In this document: piece by piece, positions 29,345-38,630 of the stretch
Layout of the letters: each line of letters begins with the position of its first letter
How positions within the stretch are numbered: the stretch's first letter is position 1
DNA from: Bacteroidia bacterium
GTDB taxonomy: Bacteria; Bacteroidota; Bacteroidia; Flavobacteriales; Flavobacteriaceae
DNA: 64,000 nucleotides
Assembly (NCBI GenBank): GCA_030428865.1
Contig: JAUIEK010000002.1
Span: 124,001-188,000 of the forward strand
Reading direction: 5' to 3'
Notes under the pieces: generated by a model
Databases searched by the model: none
Seen by the model: only the letters and a program-made list of their open reading frames with translations
Told to the model about the DNA's origin: nothing
Made by a program: the position numbers and the translations under genes

Positions 29345-29521
29345 ATGAATAAAAATGGAGTTTTGGCGTGGGCCACAGTTATAATGATTATTGTGGGAAT
29401 TGGTTTAATTGGTCTTGGAATTTTTAAATACGAAGAAGTTGCAGGGTGGGGATTTGCATCAGTAGGAGTTGGTTTCTTCGCAATAGCTTGGGTGTTTAAT
29501 GCGCTAAAAGGAAGAGTTTAA
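29345..29521 (+). CDS. CAL67264-family small membrane protein
   Basis: A 58-residue ORF starting at ATG 29345 (MNKNGVLAWATVIMI) and ending GRV-TAA. It holds two hydrophobic segments (about 6-27 and 34-52) joined by a short polar turn KYEEVAGWG. The sequence closely resembles the small two-helix membrane protein family named after Gramella CAL67264, widespread in Flavobacteriaceae, of unknown function. It stands alone 100 bases after the reductase and is closed by the hairpin at 29532. Confidence 0.88.
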   Translation: MNKNGVLAWATVIMIIVGIGLIGLGIFKYEEVAGWGFASVGVGFFAIAWVFNALKGRV

Positions 29522-29531
29522 ATCATAAAAT

Positions 29532-29561
29532 AAGAAAAACCGCTTAAAAGCGGTTTTTCTT
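29532..29561. terminator. Bidirectional terminator
   Basis: AAGAAAAACCGC (29532-29543) and GCGGTTTTTCTT (29550-29561) form a perfect 12-bp stem around TTAAAA. The A/T-rich stem base gives a U-tract in both directions. It serves the small membrane protein gene and the convergent gene ending at 29560. Confidence 0.88.
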
Positions 29562-30228
29562 ATTGACTTCCTCTTTTTCTACTGCTACTTCTAGCATTAT
29601 ATTTTCTGTCAGCTGTATCAACTGTAGTAGGTTTTCTTCTTTTTATAACAGTTCCTTTTTTTATATCTCCTAAATCTTTTTGAGCCTTATAATAATAAAA
29701 GTTGTCATCTTCTCTTAGCTGGCTATAATAATTTCTGAATCTATTTCCATAAAAAAATGTGTCATTATACCTATAAACATAAGGTGAGTAGAATTCATTA
29801 TAATTATTATAGTAGTAATCATTGTATCGTACTCTACCATAAAATGTAGCATCGCCCCATCTATTGTAATAGATTTTTAGGTGGCCTACTCTAGTTAAAC
29901 GACCTCTAGAGTATTGCATATAAATGCTTCCTATTTTTCGCACATCACCTCTGTTATTGTAGCTGATTAATACATTTCCAACACGTCTTACTCTTCCTTG
30001 ATAGTCTCTTTGTATGGATATTCTATTATTTCTCCTTCGATACCTAGATCTTCCTCTATCAAATTTAAAATCGCCATTAAAAAAAACATGAAATCGAATT
30101 CCGTTTTCTACAAAAGTTACAGCATTATCATAGTAAGATTGTGTAAGGTTTTCAGAACTATTGTAACTATAAATAGGCTTACTGTAAGAAGCAGCAAGCA
30201 AAAACAATGTAAGTATTAATTTTTTCAT
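29560..30228 (-). CDS. Secreted Arg/Tyr/Asn-rich repeat protein, function unknown
   Basis: 222 residues with a signal peptide (about 1-22, LTLFLLAASYSKPIYS). The mature part starts YYDNAVTFVENGIRFHVFFNGDFKF and continues with short near-repeats of about 16-18 residues: GRVRRVGNVLISYNNRG, GDVRKIGSIYMQYSRG, GRLTRVGHLKIYYNRWG, each a likely beta-hairpin. A Tyr/Asn stretch (YNDYYYNNYNEFY) and a basic tail (RKPTTVDTADRKYNARSSSRKRGSQ) follow. No enzyme motif is seen; similar hypothetical proteins occur in Flavobacteriaceae. It is strongly basic and probably lies in the periplasm or on the surface. Confidence 0.75.
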   Translation of the reverse strand: MKKLILTLFLLAASYSKPIYSYNSSENLTQSYYDNAVTFVENGIRFHVFFNGDFKFDRGRSRYRRRNNRISIQRDYQGRVRRVGNVLISYNNRGDVRKIGSIYMQYSRGRLTRVGHLKIYYNRWGDATFYGRVRYNDYYYNNYNEFYSPYVYRYNDTFFYGNRFRNYYSQLREDDNFYYYKAQKDLGDIKKGTVIKRRKPTTVDTADRKYNARSSSRKRGSQ

Positions 30229-30386
30229 AAGCTTAAAATTTGAATACTCGTGGTATTTCGATTAACTTTAGAGATCTTTGCAAAGTGTATGCCAAAGAAA
30301 ATTTTAAAAAATCAACTGATTTTTTTTGATTAAGCAAATGAAAATTTCATTTTAGTAGAAAATTAACGTAGATTTCTTATTATTAG

Positions 30387-30881
30387 ATGATTACAGCGAT
30401 TAAAAAAAACCTAGAAAAGTCGAGTTTATTATTAAAATCAATTGATCAAAATTTATATATAGATAAGTCTATTCCTCCTTATTTTTCTAGCTTAGGTTCA
30501 CATACAAGGCATATATTAGATTTTTTTCAATGTATTTTTACAGGATATCGAGAAGGAGTTATTGATCTTACCAAACGAGAACGTAATCTTGTACAGGAAG
30601 AAAATCTTTTTGCAGGTATTGCTTATTTAAATGATGTTTTAGATATGTTAGGCGCACTAACAAACGAAGATCTACAAACAAAAGTTATTATTAAAGATAA
30701 TTTAGGAGAAGGAATAGAGAAAGTTTCTTGTACACTGGCTGCCGTATTATTTCAGGCAAATAGCCATGTTACGCATCATTATGCAATTATAGGGTTTATC
30801 ATTTATCAATTAGGGATCGATTTGCCTGACACAGACTTTGGATATAATCCAACAACACCTAAAAAAGAGATGTTAAACTGA
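30387..30881 (+). CDS. DinB-like four-helix metalloprotein
   Basis: 164 residues, helical. FSSLGSHTRHILDFF and ANSHVTHHYAIIGFIIYQLGIDLP provide the three-His metal site pattern of the DinB/YfiT superfamily. Members include thiol-dependent transferases (bacillithiol or mycothiol) and many uncharacterised proteins; no closer assignment is possible. ATG start at 30387. It is convergent with the ATP-grasp gene, their last 9 bases overlapping. It is not the DNA polymerase IV also named DinB. Confidence 0.78.
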   Translation: MITAIKKNLEKSSLLLKSIDQNLYIDKSIPPYFSSLGSHTRHILDFFQCIFTGYREGVIDLTKRERNLVQEENLFAGIAYLNDVLDMLGALTNEDLQTKVIIKDNLGEGIEKVSCTLAAVLFQANSHVTHHYAIIGFIIYQLGIDLPDTDFGYNPTTPKKEMLN

Positions 30882-31913
30882 TTGTTTTATTTCTTTAACG
30901 TAACTCCTCAAATTTTTTACTTTTTTGATAAATAGGCTTGCGCTTGTATAAGGTGTATCTTTTGCTTTGTGGTTGTATACAGAAATATTATATAGATGCT
31001 TCCAGTGATTTCGGATGGTTTTTAATGCTCCCCAGTAAGAGATTTTTTTGCTGTCATAAATGTGCGTAGGTTCACTTAAAACACCATTTAGTTCAACTAT
31101 TTTAAAATCGCCATTTAATAATTTCTCCCAAGAATCATATTTGATATCTAATCTACCATAATTCCAGTCTTTAATTTGGTGGGATAATTCAGTAAAAATG
31201 GTTTTTAACTTATTGTCAATCAAATGATTTCCGTTTATGAACTGAGTGCCTTTAGAATGATTTCCAATGCTAGATAGTACAACAATCTCTCCTTTTTTTG
31301 GTATTTGGTTTACATTAGCTAGTTTCTCTAATTGCTCAGCATATAAAAATAATCGTCTGTCTTTTTTTATTAATTTTTTTAACGAATCTACTCCGTTTCC
31401 GCAAATTTTAGGTAACTTTTTAAGAGTTATTGATGTAATTATTCCTTTTTTCTGATCTGGATATCGAATGAAAAAAACACCACATTCGTTTTTATAATTA
31501 AGAAACTCTTGAACTAAAAAATTGATAGGATATTTTTCAAGATAATTTATAAGTTCTTGTTTAGAGGCAATTTTCTTAACTAACAATCCTCTAAACCCAA
31601 TATCAGGCTTAGCGATAACAGGGAAGTTGATCGTTTTATTATTTAACTGTTCTAGTGTTTCTTTTACACAAGAATTTGCCAAATGAAAAACTGTTTTAGG
31701 TTGATATCTAGAGGGAAGAAGTTGTTGTACTTTGTATTTGCTTTCAGCCCCAATTCCCGAATTTTCAATTACTGGATTGGCTGCTGTATAAAAAGTGCAG
31801 CTTTTTGCCTTTAAGGCATGGTATAAAGCAAAACCTAAATTGGGAACATAAAACATATAAATTGGCCAATACTCCCAATACCAGATTCTATAGAATATTC
31901 GTTTAAAAAACAT
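30873..31913 (-). CDS. ATP-grasp domain protein
   Basis: 346 residues. A short N-terminal aromatic segment (WYWEYWPIYMFYVPNLGFALYHALKAKS) precedes an ATP-grasp fold: FPVIAKPDIGFRGLLVKKI (ATP-binding Lys and Gly-rich loop), NFLVQEFLNY, YGRLDIKYDSWEKLLNGDFKIVELNGVLSEPTHIYD (Mg-binding D and E-x-N residues). Members ligate a carboxylate to an amine or thiol, as in D-Ala-D-Ala ligase. The substrate is unknown. Its start overlaps the stop of the DUF6095 gene by one base, so murQ, DUF6095 and this gene appear translationally coupled. Confidence 0.8.
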   Translation of the reverse strand: MFFKRIFYRIWYWEYWPIYMFYVPNLGFALYHALKAKSCTFYTAANPVIENSGIGAESKYKVQQLLPSRYQPKTVFHLANSCVKETLEQLNNKTINFPVIAKPDIGFRGLLVKKIASKQELINYLEKYPINFLVQEFLNYKNECGVFFIRYPDQKKGIITSITLKKLPKICGNGVDSLKKLIKKDRRLFLYAEQLEKLANVNQIPKKGEIVVLSSIGNHSKGTQFINGNHLIDNKLKTIFTELSHQIKDWNYGRLDIKYDSWEKLLNGDFKIVELNGVLSEPTHIYDSKKISYWGALKTIRNHWKHLYNISVYNHKAKDTPYTSASLFIKKVKNLRSYVKEIKQSV

Positions 31914-32155
31914 TACTGATGTTTAAAAAAAGCATCTAGTAAAGTTTTAAATGTTCTAAAAGCAAAACCCAAAGTAAAAATTGTTAGAAAACTAGAAATT
32001 AAAATCAGCAAAATAGCAACCCAGTAATTAGGTGTCTCACTAAATTTATCTAATGCTTTAAAAGACATTGTGAGTGAGATTGGTGATAGAATTAGTAAAA
32101 ACAATAAAACTCCTAAATTTTTGAGTCCTTTGCCAAGCTGCTTTGTATGAGTCAT
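31913..32155 (-). CDS. DUF6095-like small membrane protein
   Basis: 80 residues with two hydrophobic helices (about 12-32 and 43-67) and a basic/aromatic C-terminus (FRTFKTLLDAFFKHQ). It matches what I remember of DUF6095 proteins, typically found in Flavobacteriaceae beside murQ. ATG overlaps the murQ stop (4-base overlap) and its own stop overlaps the next start, so it is within a tightly packed three-gene operon. Function unknown. Confidence 0.8.
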   Translation of the reverse strand: MTHTKQLGKGLKNLGVLLFLLILSPISLTMSFKALDKFSETPNYWVAILLILISSFLTIFTLGFAFRTFKTLLDAFFKHQ

Positions 32156-32964
32156 TTTTTATATGATTTTAATACAGATCGTACATTCCCAAATTTTTTT
32201 AATAACTCTTGAGCTGTTTTTTCATCAATTTGTAACTCATTCATTATCATAGCTATTCCTCTTGCTACTAATTTATCATTACTTAGTTGCATATCCACCA
32301 TCTTATTCCCTTTTACTCTTCCTAATTGAATCATGCAAGTTGTAGAGATCATGTTTAAAACCATTTTTTGAGCGGTTCCTGCTTTCATTCTAGAACTTCC
32401 TGTAAGAAACTCAGGTCCTACAATAACTTCAATAGGGAATTCAGCAGCAATAGATAATGGACTGTTTTTATTGCAGGTAATGCATCCTGTAATAATGCCC
32501 TCTTCTCTACATTTTTTGATAGCTGATACAACATAAGGTGTTGTCCCTGAAGCAGCAATCCCAACAACTACATCACTATTATTGATATCATAAGACTTTA
32601 AATCTTCCCATCCTTGAGTTGTTGAATCTTCGGCAAATTCAACAGCTTTTCTAATGGCTTGATCTCCTCCAGCAATTAAACCGATGATTACGTTGTGAGA
32701 AACCCCAAAAGTAGGCGGACACTCAGATGCGTCCAATATTCCTAAACGACCACTTGTTCCTGCTCCTATATAAAACAACTGACCTCCTTCTTTAAGCTTG
32801 GGCACAATCTGATTAACAAGTTGTTCAATTGAGTGTAGCACATTCTTTACAGCTAAAGCTACAATTTGATCTTCCTTGTTTATGTTATGAAGAAGATCTG
32901 CAACAGACATGCTCTCTAAATTGCTGTAATGAGAATCTTTTTCTGTTATTTTTTCAAAAGACAT
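32152..32964 (-). CDS. murQ: N-acetylmuramic acid 6-phosphate etherase
   Basis: Cleaves the lactyl ether of MurNAc-6-phosphate to give GlcNAc-6-phosphate and D-lactate in cell-wall recycling. The 270 residues hold one SIS domain: LFYIGAGTSGRLGILDASECPPTFG is the sugar-phosphate-binding signature with the catalytic Glu, followed by IGLIAGGDQAIRKAVEFAEDS and GSSRMKAGTAQKMVLNMIST. It is shorter than E. coli MurQ (298), mostly at the C-terminus, as usual in Bacteroidetes. First gene of a coupled operon with DUF6095 and an ATP-grasp protein. Confidence 0.95.
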   Translation of the reverse strand: MSFEKITEKDSHYSNLESMSVADLLHNINKEDQIVALAVKNVLHSIEQLVNQIVPKLKEGGQLFYIGAGTSGRLGILDASECPPTFGVSHNVIIGLIAGGDQAIRKAVEFAEDSTTQGWEDLKSYDINNSDVVVGIAASGTTPYVVSAIKKCREEGIITGCITCNKNSPLSIAAEFPIEVIVGPEFLTGSSRMKAGTAQKMVLNMISTTCMIQLGRVKGNKMVDMQLSNDKLVARGIAMIMNELQIDEKTAQELLKKFGNVRSVLKSYKK

Positions 32965-32975
32965 ACCTCACAAAT

Positions 32976-33007
32976 GTAAAAAATAAAAAGCAGGCTATTG
33001 CCTGCTT
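32976..33007 (-). terminator. Intrinsic terminator after icd
   Basis: AAGCAGGC (32988-32995) pairs with GCCTGCTT (33000-33007) around TATT. The A-rich run at 32978-32987 becomes a U-tract when read leftward, just after the icd stop at 33017. Confidence 0.85.
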
Positions 33008-33016
33008 GATAAAGTA

Positions 33017-35248
<2,232 letters not shown>

Positions 35249-35301
35249 TTATGCTTTATGGAGTTAGGATGTAATCTGATGGCTTCTAAGTTGAAGCAGC
35301 G

Positions 35302-35309
35302 CAAATTTA
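35302..35309 (-). promoter_or_regulatory. Promoter -7 box of icd
   Basis: Read on the minus strand, TAAATTTG matches TAnnTTTG exactly, 56 bases before the icd ATG. No TTG is seen 19-21 bases upstream, so only half the promoter is convincing. Confidence 0.5.
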
Positions 35310-35362
35310 ATAAATCTGTAACGAATTTGTGATTTTTTCGAAATGAAATGAGGGTAGGAAAC

Positions 35363-35409
35363 CAAAAAATAAAAGCCATAATAAACAAATTTTTGTTTAT
35401 TATGGCTTT
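35363..35409 (-). terminator. 18-bp perfect terminator hairpin of the unassigned minus-strand unit
   Basis: Arms 35372-35389 (AAAGCCATAATAAACAAA) and 35392-35409 are perfectly complementary over 18 bases with a two-base loop. Read on the minus strand the stem is followed by TTTTATTTTTT-like sequence (complement of 35363-35374). On the plus strand no T-run follows, so the direction is minus. It stands 127 bases before icd and does not belong to rplS, which has its own terminator. Confidence 0.8.
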
Positions 35410-35695
35410 CTTGAAATAGGATTAAACTGATTTGTATTTCTACACAATCAAACAAGAATTAATCTTGTGCTACAAGAAAGACAAGTAGCTATAATATTTC
35501 CTATTTCAATGAAACACTCTTTCTTCATTTTGTATCTACATAAATCGAAGAGTGTGTTGTTGTACTTTGAAATAGACTGAGAAAACCTATTGGCTTCTCT
35601 TCAAAAAATTCAGTTGTTAAAACACTACAGAATCTTCAAACAATCTATAAAAGATACAACTATAATAAAGAACGTTGTCTTATTTTATCTAACGA
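35372..35695 (-). ncRNA. Candidate structured non-coding RNA between rplS and icd
   Basis: The only gene-free stretch over 300 bases (35246-35843) contains an apparent minus-strand unit of about 320 nt. A promoter-like TTTG-N19-TACTTTAG lies at 35728-35698 and the 18-bp terminator at 35409-35372. Inside are three mutually related segments: A (35575-35567), B (35509-35500) and C (35420-35411). B pairs perfectly with A (9 bp) or with C (10 bp), so the two folds exclude each other. The A-B stem encloses another helix, 35555-35548 with 35521-35514 (8 bp). I do not recognise it as tmRNA, RNase P RNA, SRP RNA or 6S. A 26-codon ORF (35528-35448, MKKECFIEIGNII...) lies within; it may be chance. Confidence 0.5.
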
Positions 35696-35697
35696 GT

Positions 35698-35728
35698 CTA
35701 AAGTAAAAGGGATTTATTACAAAACAAA
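35698..35728 (-). promoter_or_regulatory. Promoter-like site of the candidate ncRNA
   Basis: On the minus strand TTTG (35728-35725), 19 bases, then TACTTTAG (35705-35698). This fits the Bacteroidetes -33/-7 arrangement with one mismatch in TAnnTTTG. Transcription would begin near 35693, downstream of the rplS terminator. Confidence 0.45.
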
Positions 35729-35790
35729 TTTTTTAAGTATTTAAAAATCAACATAGTGTGAACACCAGTTATAAACTTTTGTTAATAACA

Positions 35791-35821
35791 AAAAAGCATT
35801 GCCTATAGGCAATGCTTTTTC
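35791..35821 (-). terminator. Intrinsic terminator of rplS
   Basis: AAAAAGCATTGCC (35792-35804) and GGCAATGCTTTTT (35809-35821) form a 13-bp stem with a TATA loop, preceded by A residues that become the U-tract for leftward transcription. It is 22 bases after the rplS stop. Confidence 0.9.
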
Positions 35822-35843
35822 ACTTTGGGTAAAAGTTATTTTT

Positions 35844-36194
35844 TTAACTTCTTTTCTCTTTAATTCTAGCTTTCTTACCAGTAAGGTCTCTAAAGTAAAA
35901 GATACGAGCTCTTCTTACTTTACCTTTTTTGTTTATTTCAATTTTTTGAATTGCTGGCATATTAACAGGGAAAATTCTTTCTACTCCAATAGTACCAGAC
36001 ATTTTTCGTATTGTAAAAGTTTCTGAACTACCAGCTCCTCTTTTTTGAATAACAACTCCTCTAAAAAACTGAGTACGAGTTTTGCTTCCTTCTTTAATTT
36101 CGTAGTAGACAGTAATAGTGTCTCCTGCTGAAAATTCAGGAAAATCTTTTTTGGTTACAAATTCGTTTTGAACAAATTTTACTAACGATTCCAT
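35844..36194 (-). CDS. rplS: 50S ribosomal protein L19
   Basis: 116 residues, standard for L19, a 50S protein at the 30S-50S interface. Conserved blocks are FSAGDTITVYYEIKEGSKTRTQFFRGVVIQKRGAG, ETFTIRKMSGTIGVERIFPVNMPAIQKIE and KVRRARIFYFRDLTGKKARIKEK. ATG at 36194. It is a monocistronic unit with a consensus promoter, a structured leader and its own terminator. In many bacteria it directly follows trmD; here trmD is nearly 4 kb away, with glycosyltransferase and PAP2 genes in between. Confidence 0.97.
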   Translation of the reverse strand: MESLVKFVQNEFVTKKDFPEFSAGDTITVYYEIKEGSKTRTQFFRGVVIQKRGAGSSETFTIRKMSGTIGVERIFPVNMPAIQKIEINKKGKVRRARIFYFRDLTGKKARIKEKRS

Positions 36195-36260
36195 TTTAAA
36201 AAAATTAATAGTTATAGAAAACCAACATACACGACTCTCGTTAGAGGTTAATTTTCTGAG
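36195..36260 (-). promoter_or_regulatory. Structured 5' leader of rplS, probable L19 autoregulatory element
   Basis: In the leader transcript AGAAAAUUAAC (36257-36247) pairs with GUUGGUUUUCU (36226-36216) over 11 positions, two of them U-G wobbles. Inside is a small hairpin, CTCT (36246-36243) and AGAG (36238-36235), with an AACG loop. A flavobacterial L19 leader class has been described computationally, as I recall; this position and shape fit it. The regulatory function is inferred. Confidence 0.55.
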
Positions 36261-36264
36261 TTTG

Positions 36265-36295
36265 CAAATTTAAGCAATATTTTATTTATATCCAA
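36265..36295 (-). promoter_or_regulatory. Promoter of rplS
   Basis: On the minus strand TTG (36295-36293), 20 bases, TAAATTTG (36272-36265): a full match to the Bacteroidetes sigma-A pattern. Transcription would start near 36260, giving a leader of about 65 bases. Confidence 0.75.
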
Positions 36296-36456
36296 TTATG
36301 ACAAGAATTAACTTTTTGTAAACCAATTGTTTTTTGATGTTAAAAAAGTGTTGCCATTTCATAATTAATAGGCATTAATTTCAAAAAAACATAAAGTTTA
36401 GATAGGGTTATCGAAAAGAATAGAAATATAACTTAATTGTATTAAAATACTGAGTG

Positions 36457-37134
36457 ATGTATCCTATTCAAGCTCTAAAGAGACCTTACGCTTCGAAGTA
36501 TTATTTGTTTTTATTCAATTTAAAATTATTATTAAAAACGATTAGGCGAGAAGTTTCTATAGTCTATATTTTTTTCTTTATCACTTCTGTTTTATTGATC
36601 TCTCTTTACAAAAAACAAACATTACACTTGCTGTTGAATAAATTTAATTCATCTTTTTTTGATGTACTCTTTAAATACGCGACTTTTTTAGGAGATGGTA
36701 TAATGTTCGGGATACTGGCCTTACTATTTGTTTTTATCAAAAGAAGGATGTTCTGGGTTTTTGGTATATCAGGAGCGTTAACTTTACTAGTAACACATTT
36801 ATTAAAAAAAATAGTTTTTAAAGGAATACCTAGACCTGCTGGCGATTTTGGGTTAGATAATTTACATATTGTAGAAGGTGTAAAAATGGCTTTTTCTCAT
36901 TCATTTCCTTCAGGACATACAATGACTGCGTTCGCTATATTTACAATACTTTGTTTGTATTTTAAAAAATGTAAATCACAATATATCTGGATGCTCTTAG
37001 CTATTGTAGCTGGTTTATCTAGAGTGTATTTATCTCAACATTATTGGATAGATATATTTGTTGGTTCCATACTTGGAATTTTAGTAGGATTTATAAGTTT
37101 TGGATTGTTATTAAGGAATAAGCCGATTCATTAA
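36457..37134 (+). CDS. PAP2-family membrane phosphatase
   Basis: About 225 residues with six hydrophobic segments. The three phosphatase motifs are KGIPRPAGDF (K-x6-RP), SFPSGHTMTAF (PSGH) and SRVYLSQHYWIDIFVG (SR-x5-H-x3-D). The family removes phosphate from lipid phosphates such as undecaprenyl diphosphate, lipid A or phosphatidylglycerol phosphate. I chose ATG 36457; GTG 36454 directly precedes it. Its stop overlaps the ATG of the next GT39 gene by one base (TAATG), so the two are coupled, which suggests a lipid-carrier substrate shared with the glycosyltransferase. Confidence 0.92.
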   Translation: MYPIQALKRPYASKYYLFLFNLKLLLKTIRREVSIVYIFFFITSVLLISLYKKQTLHLLLNKFNSSFFDVLFKYATFLGDGIMFGILALLFVFIKRRMFWVFGISGALTLLVTHLLKKIVFKGIPRPAGDFGLDNLHIVEGVKMAFSHSFPSGHTMTAFAIFTILCLYFKKCKSQYIWMLLAIVAGLSRVYLSQHYWIDIFVGSILGILVGFISFGLLLRNKPIH

Positions 37135-38630
37135 TGAACAACTTTCAAAAGAGAGCATATATATTTATCTTTTTTAGTACAATAGTAAGGTTGATTTTAG
37201 CCAGTCTATTAGAACTAGGAAATGATGAAGTCTATTATTGGCTTTATGCAAAGTACCCAGCAGTAAGCCATTTTGATCATCCTCCAATGGTTGGGTTTTT
37301 TATTCAACTCTTTACATGTAATTTATATTTTGATTCAGCGTTTTTTATACGCTTAGCAGCTATTATACCTAGTAGTTTGAGTATGGTAGTTATCTTTTTA
37401 ATAGGAAAAGAAATTTATGATTCAAAAATAGGATTTATATCTGTTCTTCTTTATAATCTTAGTATTTATGGATTTATAATTTCTGGAACGTTTATTCTTC
37501 CAGACTCTCCCATGGTGTTGTTTTGGTTATTAAGTGTCCTTTTTTTTCTAAAATCACTTATTTACAATCCTACCAATCAAAATAAAAAATACCTGCTTGT
37601 TGCGTTTTTATTTTGCTCACTGGCTATTTACTCTAAATATCAAGCTATTTATTTGGTATTAGGAGTCATTCTATATGTTATTTTTTATAACAGGACTTGG
37701 CTAAGAAGTATATATCTTTATATATCATTTTTATTTCCTTGTATAGCAATAGGGTTGATTTTTTACTGGAATTATCAAAACGATTTTATCAGTTTTAGTT
37801 TTCATAACAAGCGTGTTTCCCTGTTTAGCTTTACGTTTAATAAAGATTCTTTTTTTCGAGAGGTTTTAGGTCAAATCATTTATAATAACCCTTATGTATT
37901 TGGGGTGATAGCTTTAGCGGTCATTTCATTTTTTAAAAAGAAATTTGTGTTTAATCGTAGAATTGTATGGTTTTTTCTTCTCTTTTCAGCGCCTTTATTG
38001 ATAACAACAATTTACCTTTCAGTGTCAAGAAATACGCTTCCTCATTGGTCTGGTATTTCGTATTTAACACTTATACCAATTGCTTCTGTATATGTTTTTC
38101 AAAAGAAAAAGATAATTAAAAAGCTTTATAGAGGTTTTATTTTTTTAGTAGTCTTGTTTATTCTTGTTTCATGTTCTATTAATTATGGTTTTTTAATGCC
38201 TAAACCTAATACTTCAGATTCAGTAAATAATTTAGGAAGAAAAGATGTTACTATGGATATGTACGGTTGGATGCAAGCGGCTGATAGTTTACACAAAATT
38301 ATTCTTGAAAAGAATCTCGGTAATTATCAAATAGTATCTGATAATTGGTATCCTGCATCACATATTGACTATTACATTGCTAGTCCGCTAAAAATGAATG
38401 TGTATGTACTTGGAGATATTAGTAAGAAACATAAATATCATTGGATAAATCAAAAAAATAAGTTGCTCAAGAATAAAGTTCTATATGTAACAGACAGTAG
38501 AAATTATAAAGATCCAATTCTTTTTAAAAAAGAATATCCTGTATCTAAACTGCTTAATATCATCAAAATAAAGCGTAATAATGTTCCTGTGAAGAATGTG
38601 TTTTTATACTTATTAGAAAAAAGAATTTAA
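37134..38630 (+). CDS. GT39-family membrane glycosyltransferase, copy 1
   Basis: 498 residues: a multispanning PMT/ArnT-like enzyme with about 11-12 hydrophobic segments and a short soluble C-terminal domain (about 370-498). The first loop carries NDEVYYWLYA (acidic catalytic residue) and SHFDHPPMVGFFIQL, typical of GT39 (Glyco_tran_PMT_2) enzymes that use polyprenyl-phosphate sugars on the periplasmic side. The acceptor (lipid A, protein or glycan) is unknown. Translationally coupled to the PAP2 gene and convergent, with 4 bases overlap, on a second GT39 gene. Confidence 0.9.
   Translation: MNNFQKRAYIFIFFSTIVRLILASLLELGNDEVYYWLYAKYPAVSHFDHPPMVGFFIQLFTCNLYFDSAFFIRLAAIIPSSLSMVVIFLIGKEIYDSKIGFISVLLYNLSIYGFIISGTFILPDSPMVLFWLLSVLFFLKSLIYNPTNQNKKYLLVAFLFCSLAIYSKYQAIYLVLGVILYVIFYNRTWLRSIYLYISFLFPCIAIGLIFYWNYQNDFISFSFHNKRVSLFSFTFNKDSFFREVLGQIIYNNPYVFGVIALAVISFFKKKFVFNRRIVWFFLLFSAPLLITTIYLSVSRNTLPHWSGISYLTLIPIASVYVFQKKKIIKKLYRGFIFLVVLFILVSCSINYGFLMPKPNTSDSVNNLGRKDVTMDMYGWMQAADSLHKIILEKNLGNYQIVSDNWYPASHIDYYIASPLKMNVYVLGDISKKHKYHWINQKNKLLKNKVLYVTDSRNYKDPILFKKEYPVSKLLNIIKIKRNNVPVKNVFLYLLEKRI

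Noticed and set aside
36361..36456. Possible insertion-sequence end or small mobile element before the PAP2 gene
   Set aside because: No terminal inverted repeats, target duplications or transposase fragment were found around 36.2-40.8 kb, so the glycosyltransferase genes cannot be called mobile from sequence alone.
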